A stretch of 5,225 nt of DNA from Actinomycetota bacterium. GTDB lineage: Bacteria; Actinomycetota; Acidimicrobiia; Actinomarinales; Actinomarinaceae. Within the stretch, counting starts at the first letter, position 1. Each line of letters opens with the position of its first letter. The notes under the pieces are model-generated. The model ran no database searches and was not told where the DNA came from. It saw nothing but the letters and a program-made list of their open reading frames with translations. This document shows, in pieces, positions 4,844 through 5,225 of this stretch. The DNA is taken from positions 1-5,225 of the forward strand of contig PBPX01000056.1 of NCBI GenBank assembly GCA_002724835.1. The letters run 5' to 3'. The translations under genes were made by a program, and so were the position numbers.

Positions 4844-5225
4844 TTAAATAATATTTATCTTTTCATTATATTTAGTATTTATTTCGCCTATTTCCCAAAT
4901 ATCAATTCCGTAAGTTTCTTTAACTTCTTTAGGATTAATTGCTGAATTACCAGGGAGAGAAATCAATAATCCCCCGCTTGTTTGAGCATCGCAAAATAGT
5001 TTAATTTTGTCATCTTCAATTTTGTAAATTAGCTTATCTTTTACAGAAGCAAAGTTTCTTTGACTACCTGAGGGATATATGTCTTTTCTAAGAAGCTCTT
5101 CTACTCCGTTGATTACAGGGATCTTATCCGAGTTTATTTCTGCCGATAGCTTTGTATCTCTTATCATTTCTGATAAGTGACCAAGCAAGCCAAAACCTGT
5201 TATATCTGTTAGGGCATTTGCATTA
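4844..5225 (-). CDS. selD: Selenophosphate synthase (selenide, water dikinase), C-terminal part
   Basis: SelD makes selenophosphate from selenide and ATP. Selenophosphate is the selenium donor for selenocysteine and for 2-selenouridine in tRNA. The last 126 residues are visible. They open with NANALTDITGFGLLGHLSEM (continuous to the right edge, where the gene continues) and include GSQRN (53-57) and CDAQTSGGLLISLP (78-91). All are characteristic of the C-terminal AIRS-type domain of SelD, which is normally about 345 residues in total. The first open codon that could be mistaken for a start (TTG at 5188) lies inside the conserved GFGLLGH motif, so it is not a start. The N-terminal part with the catalytic Cys or selenocysteine and Lys is outside the window, so it cannot be said whether this is a selenoprotein. 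The stop TAA at 4846-4844 lies 3 bp before the hydrolase ATG, which indicates an operon. No selA, selB or selU is seen here. Confidence 0.95.
   Translation of the reverse strand, partial: NANALTDITGFGLLGHLSEMIRDTKLSAEINSDKIPVINGVEELLRKDIYPSGSQRNFASVKDKLIYKIEDDKIKLFCDAQTSGGLLISLPGNSAINPKEVKETYGIDIWEIGEINTKYNEKINII

Noticed and set aside
5186..5188. TTG at 5188 as the start of a short 114-residue protein
   Set aside because: The conserved SelD motif continues upstream in the same frame to the window edge, so this is an internal codon.

Overview
The window is about 30% GC and densely coded. It looks like a chromosomal segment from an AT-rich, free-living proteobacterium. That guess rests on a long-type acyl-CoA dehydrogenase with the extra C-terminal domain, RmuC, SelD, very short intergenic gaps and strong A/T codon bias. 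Streamlined marine groups fit this profile, but nothing here fixes the lineage. I see no mobile element, CRISPR array, tRNA or rRNA.

Left edge (1 to about 196): this stretch does not belong with what follows. The minus strand carries what looks like the C-terminal end of one unrecognised protein (184 down to 60), and perhaps the first codons of a second gene running off the left edge. At about 185-196 this meets, back to back, a plus-strand acyl-CoA dehydrogenase that lacks roughly its first two thirds. Both genes lose their 5' ends at the same place. The cause is either a deletion between divergent genes or an assembly, amplification or library chimera.

Plus-strand block (about 197-1090): the acyl-CoA dehydrogenase remnant is followed with no spacing by a small CoA-binding Rossmann protein starting at TTG. 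The block ends 6 bp from the convergent rmuC gene.

Minus-strand block (1097-5225): rmuC stands alone behind its own leader, with a TATAAT box. Further upstream on the same strand is a tight run in transcription order: selD (C-terminal part, entering from the right edge), an alpha/beta hydrolase, a family-4-like glycosyltransferase and an unknown membrane-anchored 171-residue protein. Their spacings are 3 bp, a 4-bp ATGA overlap and 8 bp, so they are probably one operon. A strong hairpin overlaps the last stop codon and probably terminates it. Functionally, selD supplies selenophosphate, while the hydrolase, glycosyltransferase and membrane protein look like an envelope or small-molecule modification set. 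No direct biochemical link to selenium is visible.

The main intergenic region (2120-2274) is the most structured non-coding stretch. It has three consecutive hairpins, each containing a pair that is G-U on the plus strand but A-C on the minus strand. That asymmetry raises the possibility of a small plus-strand RNA ending at the terminator hairpin.
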